Below, piece after piece: positions 1 to 12,075 of a stretch of 64,000 bases of DNA. Under the pieces are notes generated by a model. It made no database searches and had not been told where the DNA came from. It worked only from the letters and a program-made list of their open reading frames with translations. This DNA is from Cutaneotrichosporon cavernicola (Eukaryota; Basidiomycota; Tremellomycetes; Trichosporonales; Trichosporonaceae). Position numbers and translations under genes: made by a program. Within the stretch, counting starts at the first letter, position 1, and the number at the start of each line of letters is the position of its first letter. Location: the NCBI RefSeq assembly GCF_030864355.1, contig NC_083398.1, positions 620,001 through 684,000 of the forward strand, written 5' to 3'.

Positions 1-1559
1 GCCTTACATGCTCACCAGCCACCCGGCCTATGACAGTGTATTAAAGGCCGACGGGCTGTTCTACGCCCCATTGGCCAAGGGACCGGTAGTCACGAGAATC
101 TGGAGCTCGGGCGTCGGCGTGAATGGCAAGGGGTCTTGGGTGGACATGACGAGCGCCCCGGGTCGGGAGTGGTGGGCAGCCGGTGTCAAGTCGCTGATCG
201 ACCTCGGCGTCGATGGCATGTGGAAGTACGTCTCGCAAGTATTTAGCTGACACAAGTGATAACAACGAGTATTATCTGCACGACGACGAGTTCTTGGCGG
301 CCAACGTTTTCCCACACCCCCTCCGCCAGCCGGCTATGGCGGGTAAGGCAAAGTTGGGAGCGCTGGGGCGCATGGTCAATACAGAAATGGTGGCCAAGGT
401 ATCGCATGATACGCTCCTCCGCTCTCATCCCGAGCGACGGCCGTATGTCCTCACGCGGTCGGCCAACGTCGGAGCCCACAAGTATGCCTGCGGTACATGG
501 ACAGGCGATAACTGGACGAGCTGGAAGAACCTGCGTGGCAGCCAGGCGATCCAGCTCAACTGCGGCATCAGCTTGATGCAGAGTACTGGCTCGGATATTG
601 GGGGATTCGGGGGACCGCTTCCTTCTCCAGAGTTGTTTGTGCGCTGGGTACAGCTTGGAGTCACGCACGCGAGATTCTGCATCCACGCATTCAAGCCGAC
701 ACCCGACGATCCGTCTGGTGCGAGCCAGACAAACCTGCCTTGGATGTACCCCTCCGTCCTCCCGGTCATTCGGGACGCGATAAAATGGCGATACGAGTAC
801 CTTCCGTTCTTCAACTCTCTCATGTGGGGGAGTCACGAGGATGCGGAGCCGACCAACGCCTGGCTTGGGTGGGGAGATTTCGCCTCGGATCCAGAGGTGT
901 ACACGGACGAAACCTTGAATGGGGTTGACGCGTGGATCGGCGCTGGACAACTCCTCTCCGTGCCTGCCCTCCATGAGGGGGAGCTGACGCGCACTGCCTA
1001 CCTCCCGAAGGCGAGTGCCGAGGATGATACCATCTACTTTGACCTCCATGCGCCGTATGGTCAGCACCGCGCAGGTACGCGGGTGACGCTCGCCACGCCG
1101 CTTGAGCACATGGGTCTCCTGGCACGCGAAGGAGTCGTTATCCCCACCGGCAAGAATTACCATACGGTCACGCAGCGCGAGGGTCCGGCCCGGACGACGC
1201 CGGACGGCGTCGACGTCCAACTCGATGAGGAGGGAGGCGTGGTCGGGCTCGACGATTGGCGCGGCGTGCAGATCTTCCCCACTACGGGTAAGTACGCGGG
1301 CCGCTGGATTGAGGACGATGGGATTTCAGCCGAGCCGGGCCGAGCTGTCATCGAACTCACGTACGAGGGTGGGGAGGATGTCGTCGTGTCGGCCAAATTT
1401 GCCGAGCACGACTTCAAGCCGCTCTGGGGGAACACGCTGCATGTCTTCCTCCCGGTTGGGGACGAGCGTGTTGTTCGTGGCGCAGAGACTGTCAGTGTGA
1501 ATGGGCGTTCGGCGTGGCTCGTGGACGTGAGTTCGCCGGGAACGTGGGTGAAAGTATAA
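1..1559 (+). CDS. Glycoside hydrolase family 31 (alpha-glucosidase/alpha-xylosidase type), 5' partial
   Basis: CDS join(<1..225,257..1559), entering from before base 1; about 508 residues visible. The start PYMLTSHPAY is a typical GH31 barrel strand. The catalytic nucleophile motif WNDNNE is restored only by removing a 31-nt intron (226-256, GTACGT...CTGACACAAG): AA joins T to give Asn, and the next codon GAT is the expected nucleophile Asp. The general acid/base region follows as TWTGDNWTSW, then SDIGGFGG, and a beta-sandwich tail ends at TAA 1557-1559. GH31 enzymes release glucose or xylose from alpha-linked sugars. Exact substrate cannot be read from this fragment. No signal peptide can be assessed because the N-terminus is missing. 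Confidence 0.88.
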
Positions 1560-1577
1560 GTAGGAAATGCATCGGAT

Positions 1578-3269
1578 CTAGGCAGCCTTTGCGGCGACGA
1601 GGCGCTCCTCGACCTCGGTCGGGCCTTGGAAGTTGTCCCGACCATCAATAAACCATGCGACGGCGCACATGACCAACACGATGGCGAATACAACCACGGC
1701 GTAGTTCATATTCTCGGCCGTGACGGGTAGGAAGGGCGGGAGGAGGAACACGGTGCTGGTAACGGCCAAGAACACCAGGGCGACGATGTTGATGGGACGC
1801 CTCCAGCGGCCGAGGCTCCATCCCTGTTCGGGGCGGTGGTCGGTGAGAGCAGCCTCCCCACGGAAGAGGAGAAGGAGAAGGGGTACGGCGTACGAGAGTT
1901 GTAGGAAAAAGATGGCAGAGGACATGATTGCGTTGAGGGCGACGGTGGAGCCGAGGTCTGGTTAGTGATTAGTGGAGTTTTGCGACGACTCACAGATGAG
2001 CGCGAAGATGATTACCCAGGCGGTTACGAAGACGAGCGAGTTGAAGGGCACGTTGAGGCGGGCCGAGATGGGGGAGATGAAGCGCGATACGTTTGCGAGG
2101 CCGCGGTCGCGCGCAAAGGACATGACCATGCGCGAGGAGATGGTTAGCACGCTTTGCGTGCAGAAGAACATGGCGACGACGTTGATGAGCATGAGTGAGG
2201 TTGCCTGGGGTCAGGGTGGGTGTGTGGCAAGTTAGGAGGATGGCGAAGAACGCAAGGAGAAGAGACTCACCCCAACACGACTCTCCGTCGACTGGCGGTA
2301 GATCTCGAGCACGGGCCCAATAGCGGACCCCAACACCCCGTCCCAGCTCTTGAGACAGAACAGGAGGACGAGCATGAACGGCCAAGCGGTGATACCACCA
2401 GTAATAGGCGCGAGAACCATGATCATAGGTGCGTTCCGGGCTGGTTGCGGCATCTCCTCAACGAGGTGTGTGACGGCGTCGAATGACGACGTGGTAAGTG
2501 TAGACTGTAGCATGCCGAGGAGGAAAGCGAGAGCGTTGGGCCACTATCATCAGCTTGTTCACGAATAGACATACCCCAGTGTTATTGGTGAAAGTAGTAA
2601 ACACCGTCTTTGGGGGTTGGTATTCTCCTCTCGAACAAAACAGGAGGACAGCCATGATCAACACCATCCCCGCGATACTCCAAATCCCCGAGAACCAGTC
2701 GATTGCTGGCAACGCCCTCACCGCAAAGGCATTGAGGAAAAAGCTCGCGAGGACAAAGGAGATGATGAGGGCGAATTCGTGCCACCGCGCAGGCAATGTA
2801 TCCGACCATAACACGAGTACACCCATAAATAGGCTTTGGGTGAGTGCGGCGGCGGCGGCGAAGAGCGTGACCCAGCCTGCGCAGGCTAACCATCCCACCA
2901 CGAAAGAGAGGGGGCGGCGCCATTTGGGAGGGGCGAGGAGGTACGCCCAGTCGTACTGGCCGCCGGACATGGGAAGGACGTGGCATACTTCGGCGAGGGA
3001 GACGGCGACAAAGGTCTGGCCGAGGACTGAGAGGATTAGGCCGTAGAGCATTACTACGGGGCCGCCGGATTGGAGGCCGACGGGGAGGCTGAGGTCAGTC
3101 TTGACCTCTTGGCCGGTTAGGTGACTCACGCCGCAGCCATGGCCGTCCATGTGTTCAGAAGGGTGAAAGCGAGTCCGAGGGCCGCGATGAAGGAAAAGTT
3201 ACGCTCGAGGGCGGGTTCATGCACTCCCACCTCCGAGGGGGGAAGGAGCGGCTGGCGCTCTGGTGTCAT
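1578..3269 (-). CDS. APC-superfamily amino-acid/GABA/choline-type permease
   Basis: CDS complement(join(1578..1957,1994..2204,2271..2543,2575..3088,3130..3269)), 505 residues. The start MTPERQPLL was chosen because the in-frame upstream sequence is a 33-bp tandem duplication. About 12 hydrophobic segments are visible. Family landmarks are LPMSGGQYDWAYLLAPP near the N-terminus, FDAVTHLVEEMPQPARNAP in the middle and SSRMVMSFARDRGLA before the last spans. This pattern matches fungal AA_permease_2 transporters (Uga4/Hnm1-like), plasma-membrane or vacuolar carriers of amino acids, GABA or choline. Substrate is not predictable. Introns are 36-66 nt except 2544-2574 (31 nt). The first acceptor (3089) was fixed by phase and by a CTGACCTCAG signal, and is the least certain junction. 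The 3' end lies 18 bp from the convergent GH31 gene. Confidence 0.85.
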
Positions 3270-3273
3270 CTTG

Positions 3274-3339
3274 TTTGTGAGTGGAGTGAGCAAAAGACCA
3301 GACCAGTTTGTGAGTGGAGTGAGCAAAAGACCTGCCCAG
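3274..3339 (+). repeat. 33-bp tandem duplication at the permease 5' end
   Basis: Two nearly identical 33-bp units (3274-3306 and 3307-3339) share the core TTTGTGAGTGGAGTGAGC. They lie just upstream of the permease ATG and duplicate 11 codons of any longer reading frame, arguing that this stretch is leader or promoter DNA. Confidence 0.85.
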
Positions 3340-3562
3340 TTCAAGTTAACCAAGTCAAGAAAAGGAAGTGCAAGTCACCCGCGATAAGGATTAACCGATC
3401 AGGCATATCAATTAGCCGTGAATTGGAATTCGCTCTTCCTCAGTGAGTAGTGCGTTCCGAGGAATGCAGAGTGATGGAGGGAGTGAGCCAAGCCAAGCCT
3501 ACTCAACATACTCCCGCTCCCACACTTCCACATGTATCCTCCCAGCATCTCAGAATTCCATC

Positions 3563-3651
3563 GGCAACTTGGCGGAGTGGTTAACGCGATTGACTCGAAT
3601 GTCGTCGATCAATTTCCTTCGGGAGCGCATGTTCGAATCATGCAGTTGTCG
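3563..3651 (+). tRNA. tRNA-Ser(CGA) with 8-nt intron
   Basis: The acceptor arm GGCAACT pairs with AGTTGTC and is followed by discriminator G, usual for tRNA-Ser. The D stem is GCG/CGC. The anticodon stem ATTGA/TCAAT closes a loop with anticodon CGA (reads UCG Ser), interrupted after position 37 by an 8-nt intron (TGTCGTCG). A long class II variable arm (TTCC/GGGA) and a T arm GCATG-TTCGAAT-CATGC complete the cloverleaf. A TTTT Pol III terminator starts at 3652. Confidence 0.93.
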
Positions 3652-3698
3652 TTTTGTAAGTGGAGAGGTCTGCTGTTTTGTTAGTGGGGAGGTGTACC
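3651..3698 (+). repeat. 24-bp tandem pair after tRNA-Ser
   Basis: Two diverged 24-bp copies (3651-3674, 3675-3698) begin GTTTTGTAAGTGGAG and GTTTTGTTAGTGGGG. They resemble the core of the 33-bp duplication on the other side of the tRNA gene. Confidence 0.6.
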
Positions 3699-4193
3699 GG
3701 TCTTGGTAGCGTGGGATGTGTGGAGTCGAAAGGTGGGTGGGCGGGTGGGTGTACCGTCTTGATCTAGACATCAGACTTTGGCTGTCGCATCTCTACATCT
3801 CCAATCACAAATGAGTCGGCTGCGGATATCGCACGTACAGGATGCAGGTCAAGACAGTCCGGAATGCACCTCAACCCTTGACTTGGACCATCACCCAGGG
3901 ATAATAATTGAGAGTGAGACAGAAACAGAAACAGTGTCAAGCCACCTGCCAAGACGTGGACGCAACATCCGCAGCTCCGCAGCTCCGCAGCTCCTCTAAT
4001 CTTATCAACCCCAGCTCGCCCGCCATCCTCGTTACCCCTATTCATACAAGAGAGCTGAGCAGAGCCGAAACGGATGCCAGCAGGTATAAAATAAAGGCTC
4101 ATGGACGGTAGCGTATCGGCGCAGTAGAGCGTACCATCGTGCCCGCGAAAAAAATAATTGTCCTGTGCGCTGTAGATCCCGAATCTACATTAG
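3699..4193. other. Intergenic, no gene seen
   Basis: About 500 bp between the tRNA-Ser repeats and the ThuA-domain gene stop. It holds short stop-rich frames and simple-sequence patches such as GAAACAGAAACAG near 3920. No RNA gene or conserved frame was recognised. Confidence 0.6.
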
Positions 4194-5688
4194 TTAGAGG
4201 AGGAGGGCGGCGCCAAGAGCAAAGGTGGCAGCGAGGAGCCCAGCCGACCCAAACGATGGAGACGCGCTGCTCTTGGTGACGTCGGCCTTGCTCGTGCCGT
4301 CAGAGGAGCTGGAGGTCGCGTTCTCGGGCTGGGGAGGAGGCGGGGGAGGAGGGGTCGTGTCGTTGCCGATAATGCCCACCTGGTAAGCGCGGGTCGAGGC
4401 ACCGTCGAGGGCCCACGTAAGACCGCCGAAGACGTGGTACATGAAGGTGTCGGTCTGCCAAACTGGGCGTCAGAATTTCTGTCTGCGCACAAGGCGACGT
4501 CGGCCTCGGCCGAAGCGTCGACTTACCCTCATTGGTGTGGCCAAGCGAGGTGAAGAACGAGCGGCCATGCTTGGGTGCGCCCTGAAGGGTGTAGTTGTAC
4601 TGAGGCTCCTCGATGTACCAAGCTGTGCGTCAGCTGCTGCGGCCAAATACCAAGTACACAACGACTCCAACGGAAACTTACCAATAGGGTGGGGTGTGCC
4701 AGCGATGTCCGGCTGGTCAGGGCTATCATTAGGGTCTTTGCAGTTAGCGGGAGGAAACATCCATGGGGCGCCACCGCTCCGATTCGTCCACACTCACTGT
4801 TGAGCTTGCTCTTGTCAACAGTGACGAGGACGGTTGCACCCATCTCGCGGGGGTCAGACTGGAAGAAGTAGACCTCCTCCGAGTACGACCATTGGTCGGG
4901 CATGTCGGCCGTGGCGGGGTGGTCCTTTGTGAGGGGGGAAAAGGTCTGAAAATAGTCAGTTTCAGGCACAACCTGTAGATCGGATACAAGGCATCCGAGC
5001 CACGGCAAAGACTCACGGCAACCTGCTGCTCGGGGTGGTAGTCGAAGAGAGCTGTAAGGTGTGAGCGGTTCGTCCCGAGACATATTGTGCGCGACCACGA
5101 TGAGGTTACTCACCACCAACGGCAGCCTTGTACGCGGTCATGTTCTGGAGTGTGCCACACGCGAGGTGGACACCCGAATAGACGCCACCAGACTGGAGCC
5201 ACTTGGTGAAGACTCCCTGCTGGTCGCCGTCGAGAACTGGATGTCAGTGGCTTACTCTCACACTCGGTGTGTGTGTATGCTATACACAGCTTGATGGATG
5301 ACGTACTGTTCTCCGAGGTAGAGACGAAGAGGACACCGTCATACTTGGTCATGTTGGCGTCCGAGAAGAGGGTCGCGTCCCTTGGTGTGAGCGTGGGGTC
5401 TCGAGGCGTGTGAAATCGTCAAGACGTGAGACAGGATGCCAAGAGCATGGCGTTGCGCGGCGGGTGTCTCGCTTGGATCACTCACTCGGAAAAGTCAAAG
5501 AGGATGTTGTAGTCTGGCCCATACTTGCGGAGCTGCTCGATGGCAGTGGGAATCGAGTCGTGACGGAAGCCTTCGGTCTTGGTGAAGACGAGGACACGAG
5601 GGGAGACGGGTGCCGAGGCGGGGTTGGGCTTGGCGAACGCGACGGTGGCCGCGAGTGCCGTGGTGAGGAGGGCGCCGATGGAGAACAT
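4194..5688 (-). CDS. Secreted GPI-anchored ThuA-domain protein
   Basis: CDS complement(join(4194..4462,4527..4622,4682..4735,4798..4945,5017..5051,5114..5236,5307..5380,5486..5688)), 333 residues, seven introns. The N-terminus MFSIGALLTTALAATVAFA is a signal peptide. The body begins RVLVFTKTEGFRHDSIPTA, continues with YDGVLFVSTSEN and GVYSGVHLACG, and has the HPATADMP and EEVYFF segments typical of ThuA (trehalose-utilisation, class I amidotransferase-like) folds. The C-terminus is Ser-rich and ends in a hydrophobic tail (LLAATFALGAALLL) that fits a GPI signal. ThuA-like proteins are linked to sugar metabolism; the fungal surface form has no assigned activity. Exon phases agree at all seven junctions, and most introns end in CTGAC plus a few bases and AG. 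Confidence 0.85.
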
Positions 5689-7137
5689 GGCGGGCCGGGG
5701 TTGGGAGGGGGGGAGACTTTATTGAGGAGATTGGGGATTTAGGGATGAGCGCGCGGTGGGCTGTGCTCAGCGAGCAAAGGTAGAGGTTGGTACAGGCAAA
5801 GAATGAAGAATGAAGAGTGTCGGTTGACAGAAGAAGGGGGAAGAGGAAGAGGAAGAGGAAAGTGTTAAGTTGTGAAGAGGGAGAAGATCAAGTTGATGTA
5901 AGGCTGGGGTATAGAACGAGTACAGGGTTCATTAAGTATGTATGAGACCAAGGGGGACTAGCGGGACAGGGAGAATGAGGAAACCGCCAAGAGGACAGCC
6001 AAACCAACCCAGGTCTCGGCGCGCGTCTGGGGAGTGGGAAGTGGGGAAGCCCAGAAGTAGACTGCAGACTGTAATTTGGTCCAAACTGGGAACAGAGTAG
6101 TTGAAGAGAGTGGTGATGAAATGGCGCAAGCCAAGAGGCAGGCAAAGGAGGTCACACACCACTAGAGGCGTATGGAGGCGTTTTACAGTCCATGGGATGG
6201 GATCAAGGGGGTACAAGGGGCAAGGAGCCGGAGGAGCCGAGGCAGGCACCAAAGTCGAATCCTCATCACGAGGCTGTAGGCTGTAAGCTGTGCCAGCAAT
6301 TCAAAGGGACAAGTTGTTTGTTACGTGTAAGCTCCAAATGTAGGTTGGACAGACTTGTTACTTGTTCGCTTCAACGTTGGTTTGCGTTACAGTATTCCTA
6401 TTTTAAACGGCATTGGAGGAGAGAGGAAAAAGAGTTGGGAAGAGTTGTCAACAAACATCAACACCCCTGACCTTAACCCAGGTACAACTCGTCACCCTAA
6501 AAACAGACTGCCACAAGACCCGACGCGTCCCAGGGTTTCTCTCAGGGCTCCAGGTGTATCCCGTCTCTTTGTGCCTTGTCGCGTGCCCAGGCACCTGGGG
6601 TCAATCAGGTTTGAGCGCTCCTACATGCCTCTCTAGTCTCCCTATTATCCCTGGCTATTAACGGGTTATTGCGGAATCAAGCTTACCCTCGTTTACTCCT
6701 TTTTTTACACCTCTTGACTCTTCCTATTTCACTGCAGCTCTGCAGGTCATGAAACAAATGCGTCCCGTTAGGATAAAATTATTTCAATGATATGCGGGGA
6801 CCCCAATGACCAAGGTCTATCCACCAAACACAGCCGAGCAGGATGCTATGCTACAGGGACCAACAGTGCGTTGGTTCCAGACGAGCCGTTTACCAGTAGC
6901 CCTATGGCGTATAGGTACATGGAACGTATTTCGCTTCCACCTGGATCAGCACTCATCAGTTCAACACAAGACACAGCTCAAGACGATCATGCGTCAGATG
7001 CCCACTAGACTTTGACGAGAATAGAAAAGGCGTGAGAATAGAACAGCCTGCCATCTTGATGGTCGAAATAGTCCTGGGCAAGCATACTGGCATGTTGTGT
7101 CAAGGCGCAGCGCCACCTCGTCAAGTTGTCTGGCGCC

Positions 7138-7265
7138 GACAAGCCGCCACACCAACTGCTGTTGACAAGCCGCCACACTAACTGCTGTTGACAAGCCGCC
7201 ACACCAACTGCTGCTGACAAGCCGCCACACCAACTTGCGCTGACAAGCCGCCACAGAACGCCGCG
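7138..7265 (+). repeat. 26-bp minisatellite, about five copies
   Basis: Units start at 7138, 7164, 7190, 7216 and 7242 (last partial). Each begins GACAAGCCGCCACA and most continue CCAACTGCTG. Copies are adjacent with no spacers. Confidence 0.9.
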
Positions 7266-8328
7266 CCGAGGCACAGCCATCTCAATGCTGCCTCCGGCCG
7301 AACTAGGCTAGTGTTTCGTAGCTTGTATCTATCATATAAGCATGTTCCCACGCATCAAACCGCAAAGTGGAGCCGAAAAGGGGTTGACGAATCCCCGCTG
7401 TCGTATTGACCCGTTTGGCAAGCGGACGCGTTTTCTTTTCGGGTCCACCTCAAGCCCTGGTTCCCTCGATCGCCTTGAGCAGAGCAAGCTGTGTTCAAGA
7501 ATTGCATCTATCCCATGCTCCCAAGCAGCACAGCACAACCTCTTGGCTGTAGATAGGCCAAGACTTGAGGTGCAAGGTGGGCAGCTGACCGCGAATGGCA
7601 GGATCACGCTTGTCGTGCGTCATCTCTGGTTTCTGGGGCATGCGTACCAATACGAATGTTTGTATAGGGCGTTTGCTAGGCACCAATCCCTGCATCACAA
7701 ACCCCTGCCGGGTACACTGGAAACGACGGAAAATCTCTCAAACCTGAGAATCCTGAATAAACAACGCCTCCGTGCGTCTGTTTCGTGAGGATTGGATTAG
7801 AAGCGACTGGAGGACGTGCAGGGGGAATGTGGCAGATGAAGTCACAAGTCAGGTGAGTCATGTCAAGCCGAGTGCGCCGAGCAACATGCACAAACATGAC
7901 CAGTGCTTGAGAATGAGTCAAGCCAAAGCCCAGGCAGGGCGGTTCCCGAAACACAACTGGGGATGAGATACTCTGCACAAGGTTCGAGCCAGACAGGGAT
8001 GAACTGGGTCGACGGGCTCATGAAACTAGACGCGTCTTCCCGGGAGCTTAAGTCGTGCTGTACTCTGGTACTGACCCCAACTTGGCAAGCTCCAAGCTCC
8101 GTACATCACGGAGCTATTGGCGTGGTTGACGAGTTGCAGCCTTGGCAGGAGTGTTGACCTTGCCGACCTGTTGACTTGGCCTTGGCATGACGCAACAGCG
8201 CTTGAGTGTACCTTGGCTGACGCATCCAGTGTACCTTGGCAAGACGCGTCTACTTGGCAATGTTTTGTACAGTATGATTGAACGCAGCGCGTCAACTCGG
8301 GCGACAAGACAGTCGCCCTCGCGTAAGA

Positions 8329-8380
8329 TTGGACACGCAATTCCCCAAGCTTGATTGGAGACGCAATTCCCCAAGCTTCA
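8329..8380 (+). repeat. 26-bp direct tandem duplication
   Basis: Two copies (8329-8354, 8355-8380) share the core ACGCAATTCCCCAAGCTT and differ at only two bases. Confidence 0.85.
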
Positions 8381-9534
8381 CTGGGACTTGGGAACCACAA
8401 TATCTCTGGACCTCCTAAAGGCCCAAAGGCAAGTACGATTACCAAGAGGCCAAGACAAAGCAATGTCTCGAGCGCCAGCCAGGATGTGGGTGTCGACCTC
8501 ACCTGGACTAAAAATCCACACGACGCAACAGACATGGTGCGAGTGTACTTGTGCAGCGTCGAGTAATGGCAGCGCTATTACTGGTGGTTACGAAGTCTTG
8601 TCGGACTTGACACCCAGCCAACTGGCCTTTGTCGTGAAATCTCGTGAGATAATAATTGAACCAATACAAGCCGGCCAGTTCCAGATAGCCAACTGTCGAA
8701 ATTGGGCCCAGAGCAACGAAAATGTAGTGCTGATGGTGAGCTTGGGTTGTGTCAGGCCGGCCTCTGCCATTGACAACATTGTCATTCATCTTGTCTATCC
8801 GACGTTTGGTTGAGGTTGCCATCTTGACAGCTTGCCACTTGACAGCTTGCCACTTGACAGCTGGCCATGACAGGCTAATCCACAGACTGGGCCACGCTGA
8901 CTGGCATTCGTCGCACCCTGTGGCTTACTGCCTTATGAGCACCCAGCACCCGGCATCTAGCACCCGGCACCCAGCACCCAGCCACAGTCGCGCGGTCTAG
9001 CATCTTAGCTGGCTGATAGCTGCGATTCAGGGAAGACAGCTCAACTCGTATATGCAAGGCCTGGGCATGGAAGGCAGCTGGGAGCTGGGAAGCTTGCCTC
9101 TGTCTAACCATATTGTACACAACTTTCAGCAGGGCACATAGCTGACAAGTGCGGGCCCATTGCATGACTTGATGAAGCGAGTGGAGGGTGGAGGTGGAGG
9201 GTGCGTTGCATGACTATGTTTCGAGTCCATCGGCCCCATCGGCCTTCAACTGCTCATGTTGTCTGCGACGAGCTGATCGCCACATGGCAAGGAACATGTG
9301 GTCACGTGGTCTGATTCAATGGATCAATCACGTGACTCTTCTTGATCTGATCGACATGTCCATTCGATTCGGTTGATCCAACCTACCGCCTAGTTGTAAA
9401 CGGCAAAACACCATCCCCCGTCGCCACTCGCCTCGGAATACATAAACCCTCCCCATCCATCACATTCCCACCATCCTCAAACGACTCAACTAGCTCCGGC
9501 ACCCACTCTCCACATCTTCAACCCAACCACCTAA

Positions 9535-9897
<363 letters not shown>

Positions 9898-10348
9898 GCG
9901 ACCGCCAGTACAACACAGCTGGAGCACATTTCGAACGCCATAGAGCACCTTTGGGGGGACAGAGTCGGCAGAGTTTCGCTTTTAGATCAATACTTTGGAG
10001 TGGCAGTTGGGCCGATGCAACGCCGCTTGTGTTTCATTTTGGAGGTGGTGGGGGTGGTTGGGTGATTTGATGACGGCAGGTCTGGGGCGGTGTATGAATT
10101 TGCCACCTTGTACGTTGGGGCGAAAGCGCTTCTCTGCACTGCTATGCAGGTGAAGGTCTGGAGGCTGAGTCACACCATGCACAGCCGCAGATTTCATCTG
10201 GAAAGTACGTCTGCCACACCACCATCCAGCATCTTCTGCCACTACACGGCGCCCGCCGATCCGGATCCGAATCCATCTCGATCAATGCAGATGCATAACA
10301 ATATGATACAGTGAGATAGACAGATAGTATAGACATTGGCATGTGCAA
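9898..10348. other. Intergenic between convergent H4 and MRS6-like genes
   Basis: This stretch holds the 3' ends of both genes. No coding or RNA feature was recognised. Confidence 0.6.
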
Positions 10349-12075
10349 TTACTCGTCCTCGTCCTCCTCCTCCTCGGTCGGGAAGAACTCGTCAGCGCAT
10401 ACTGCACGGAATGCACGCGCGGCCTCACGCGCCTCATAGTCCAGGCCCTCAGTTAGGGTGTGCGTTCCCACGTACGGGCGGAGGACGACCAGTGGGGATG
10501 GAGCCGGGTCATTGGCCTTGGACATGGAATGGGACTGGGACTCGGCGCCCTCTCCCTCTGTCTCCGGCTCCGGCTCAGGTCGGTGCTGGAGATACGCGGC
10601 CACGAAGACGACGTCGTCCGCAATACGCTCGAGGTACGGCTCGAGGAGCGCCTTCGGGTCCGAATCCGAATGCGAGACTGCGGAGAGATACACGATCCAC
10701 TGGTTGCGGGGACACGAGCCTGTGCCCTCGCCCATAACCAGTGCGCGGACGAGCGGTCCATCAGAGGGAGGAAAGACAACAACGGCCGTGTCGTCGTCCA
10801 CCCCGTCCTCGCCACAAGATTTGAGGACGGGCGGCTGACAAGTAGTGATAGCGATGAGGTGAGCACTTGTACGCACGACCCGCGGCTTGTCCTTCTCGAG
10901 GAAGCCGGGTGGTGCGACGAGGTGCGTCGCGCTAATGGGGGTGGGATGCGCACCAATGCGCAAGCTCACGCCTTTGTCCACGACAATGTCAGACGGTGCG
11001 CCCTCAGAGCCGAGGATGTACGTCCCACCAAAGACGGCGCATGCGCTGATGTCAGCGTTGCCCAACCCTTGGTGGCAAAAATCAAATGACACTCACCGGC
11101 AGAAGCCTTGGGCGACCTCGCCCGCCCCGCCGTACTGGCCCACCAGGAAGGGACTGGGGCCATACCGCCCCATGGAGCGGAAGTATCGCCTCGCCCTGCA
11201 GAGGGCCGGGAGGGCTGGCTCGCCCTCGTCGGCAAAAGCCAAGGCGTACGCTATTGCCTGGACGAGCTTGTCGCCTAGCCCAAACGCCGATTTTAGAAAG
11301 GCCAGGATCGGATCCGCCTCCTTGCCGACGAGGAGGGGGTCGTCCTCAAACTCGCCGGCAGCGAACATGAGTGCCTTCATGAGCTTGCGCTTCTCGGGGA
11401 GGGATATGCTCTTGTCCTTGAACACGTCCTCTTTGGATCCGGGGACTCGCTCGAATCCTGATCTAGAGGCCATGTGGACGCCATTGAGGAGCTTGAACTC
11501 GACGTACTTGGACACGTCCGATGTGATGAGCGTGTCGATGAGCTCGCCGCGGGACGGCATGAGGGACGGGAAGAGGGAGAGCGAATACCGCCTCCTGTCG
11601 GCTTCGAGGGCGGGGGTTAGAGGTGTCGCGCTTGCATGTGAGTAGGTGATGCGCTGCGAGGCGACATATGTCGATGGCGATGGCGAAGACGACGAGGACG
11701 AGTCGGCACGCTGGTCGGCCCACGCCACCAGTTCATCGAGGGTCAGGCTGGCCTGCTCGCCGCCATAGTAGTCGTTCGGGTCGAGATGCAGAACAGAGTG
11801 GCCTGCTTTGGCGAGGGCACTGTGGGCAAGATGGACGGATTTGGCAGAGCGGGCGAGTTGAGTTTGAGTAGAGTTGGGTGGGCAGATGGCAGATAAGCAC
11901 GTGACGGGTGAGAATGGCGGAGATGGATCGATCGAGATGACGAGATGTCGAGATGTCGAGATGTGAGCGTGATTCGCATGTATGCATGATGAGTTGCGAC
12001 TCACGCGGCTACGATGCTCTGTGCGAGGCCAGTGCCGAGGACGACGACGTCAAAGGCGTCCGAGTCGAGGGTCAT
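10349..12075 (-). CDS. MRS6: Rab escort protein / Rab GDI superfamily
   Basis: CDS complement(join(10349..11045,11097..11819,12005..12075)), 496 residues. The N-terminus FDVVVLGTGLAQSIVAAALA followed by HLDPNDYYGG is the dinucleotide-fold signature of GDI/REP proteins. Further family segments are KFLLNGVHMASRSGFERVPG, SKEDVFKD and GEVAQGFCR-ACAVFGGTYIL. The chain ends in an acidic tail (TEEEEDEDE). REP presents newly made Rab GTPases to geranylgeranyl transferase II in the cytosol. It is assigned to REP rather than GDI because the central loops and C-terminus diverge from the very conserved GDI. Introns are 11046-11096 (GCTGACATCAG end) and a longer 11820-12004. Confidence 0.82.

Noticed and set aside
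3267..3353. Upstream ATG (3353) as the permease start
   Set aside because: The added 28 codons come from a 33-bp tandem duplication, and homologues do not have such a leader; the ATG at 3269 was preferred.
7138..7265. CRISPR-like array
   Set aside because: The 26-bp units are directly adjacent without spacers, and the genome is eukaryotic; it is a minisatellite.
7342..7788. 148-codon plus-strand open frame in the gene-poor region
   Set aside because: No family resemblance, composition bias or splice context; the opposite strand is equally open over part of it.
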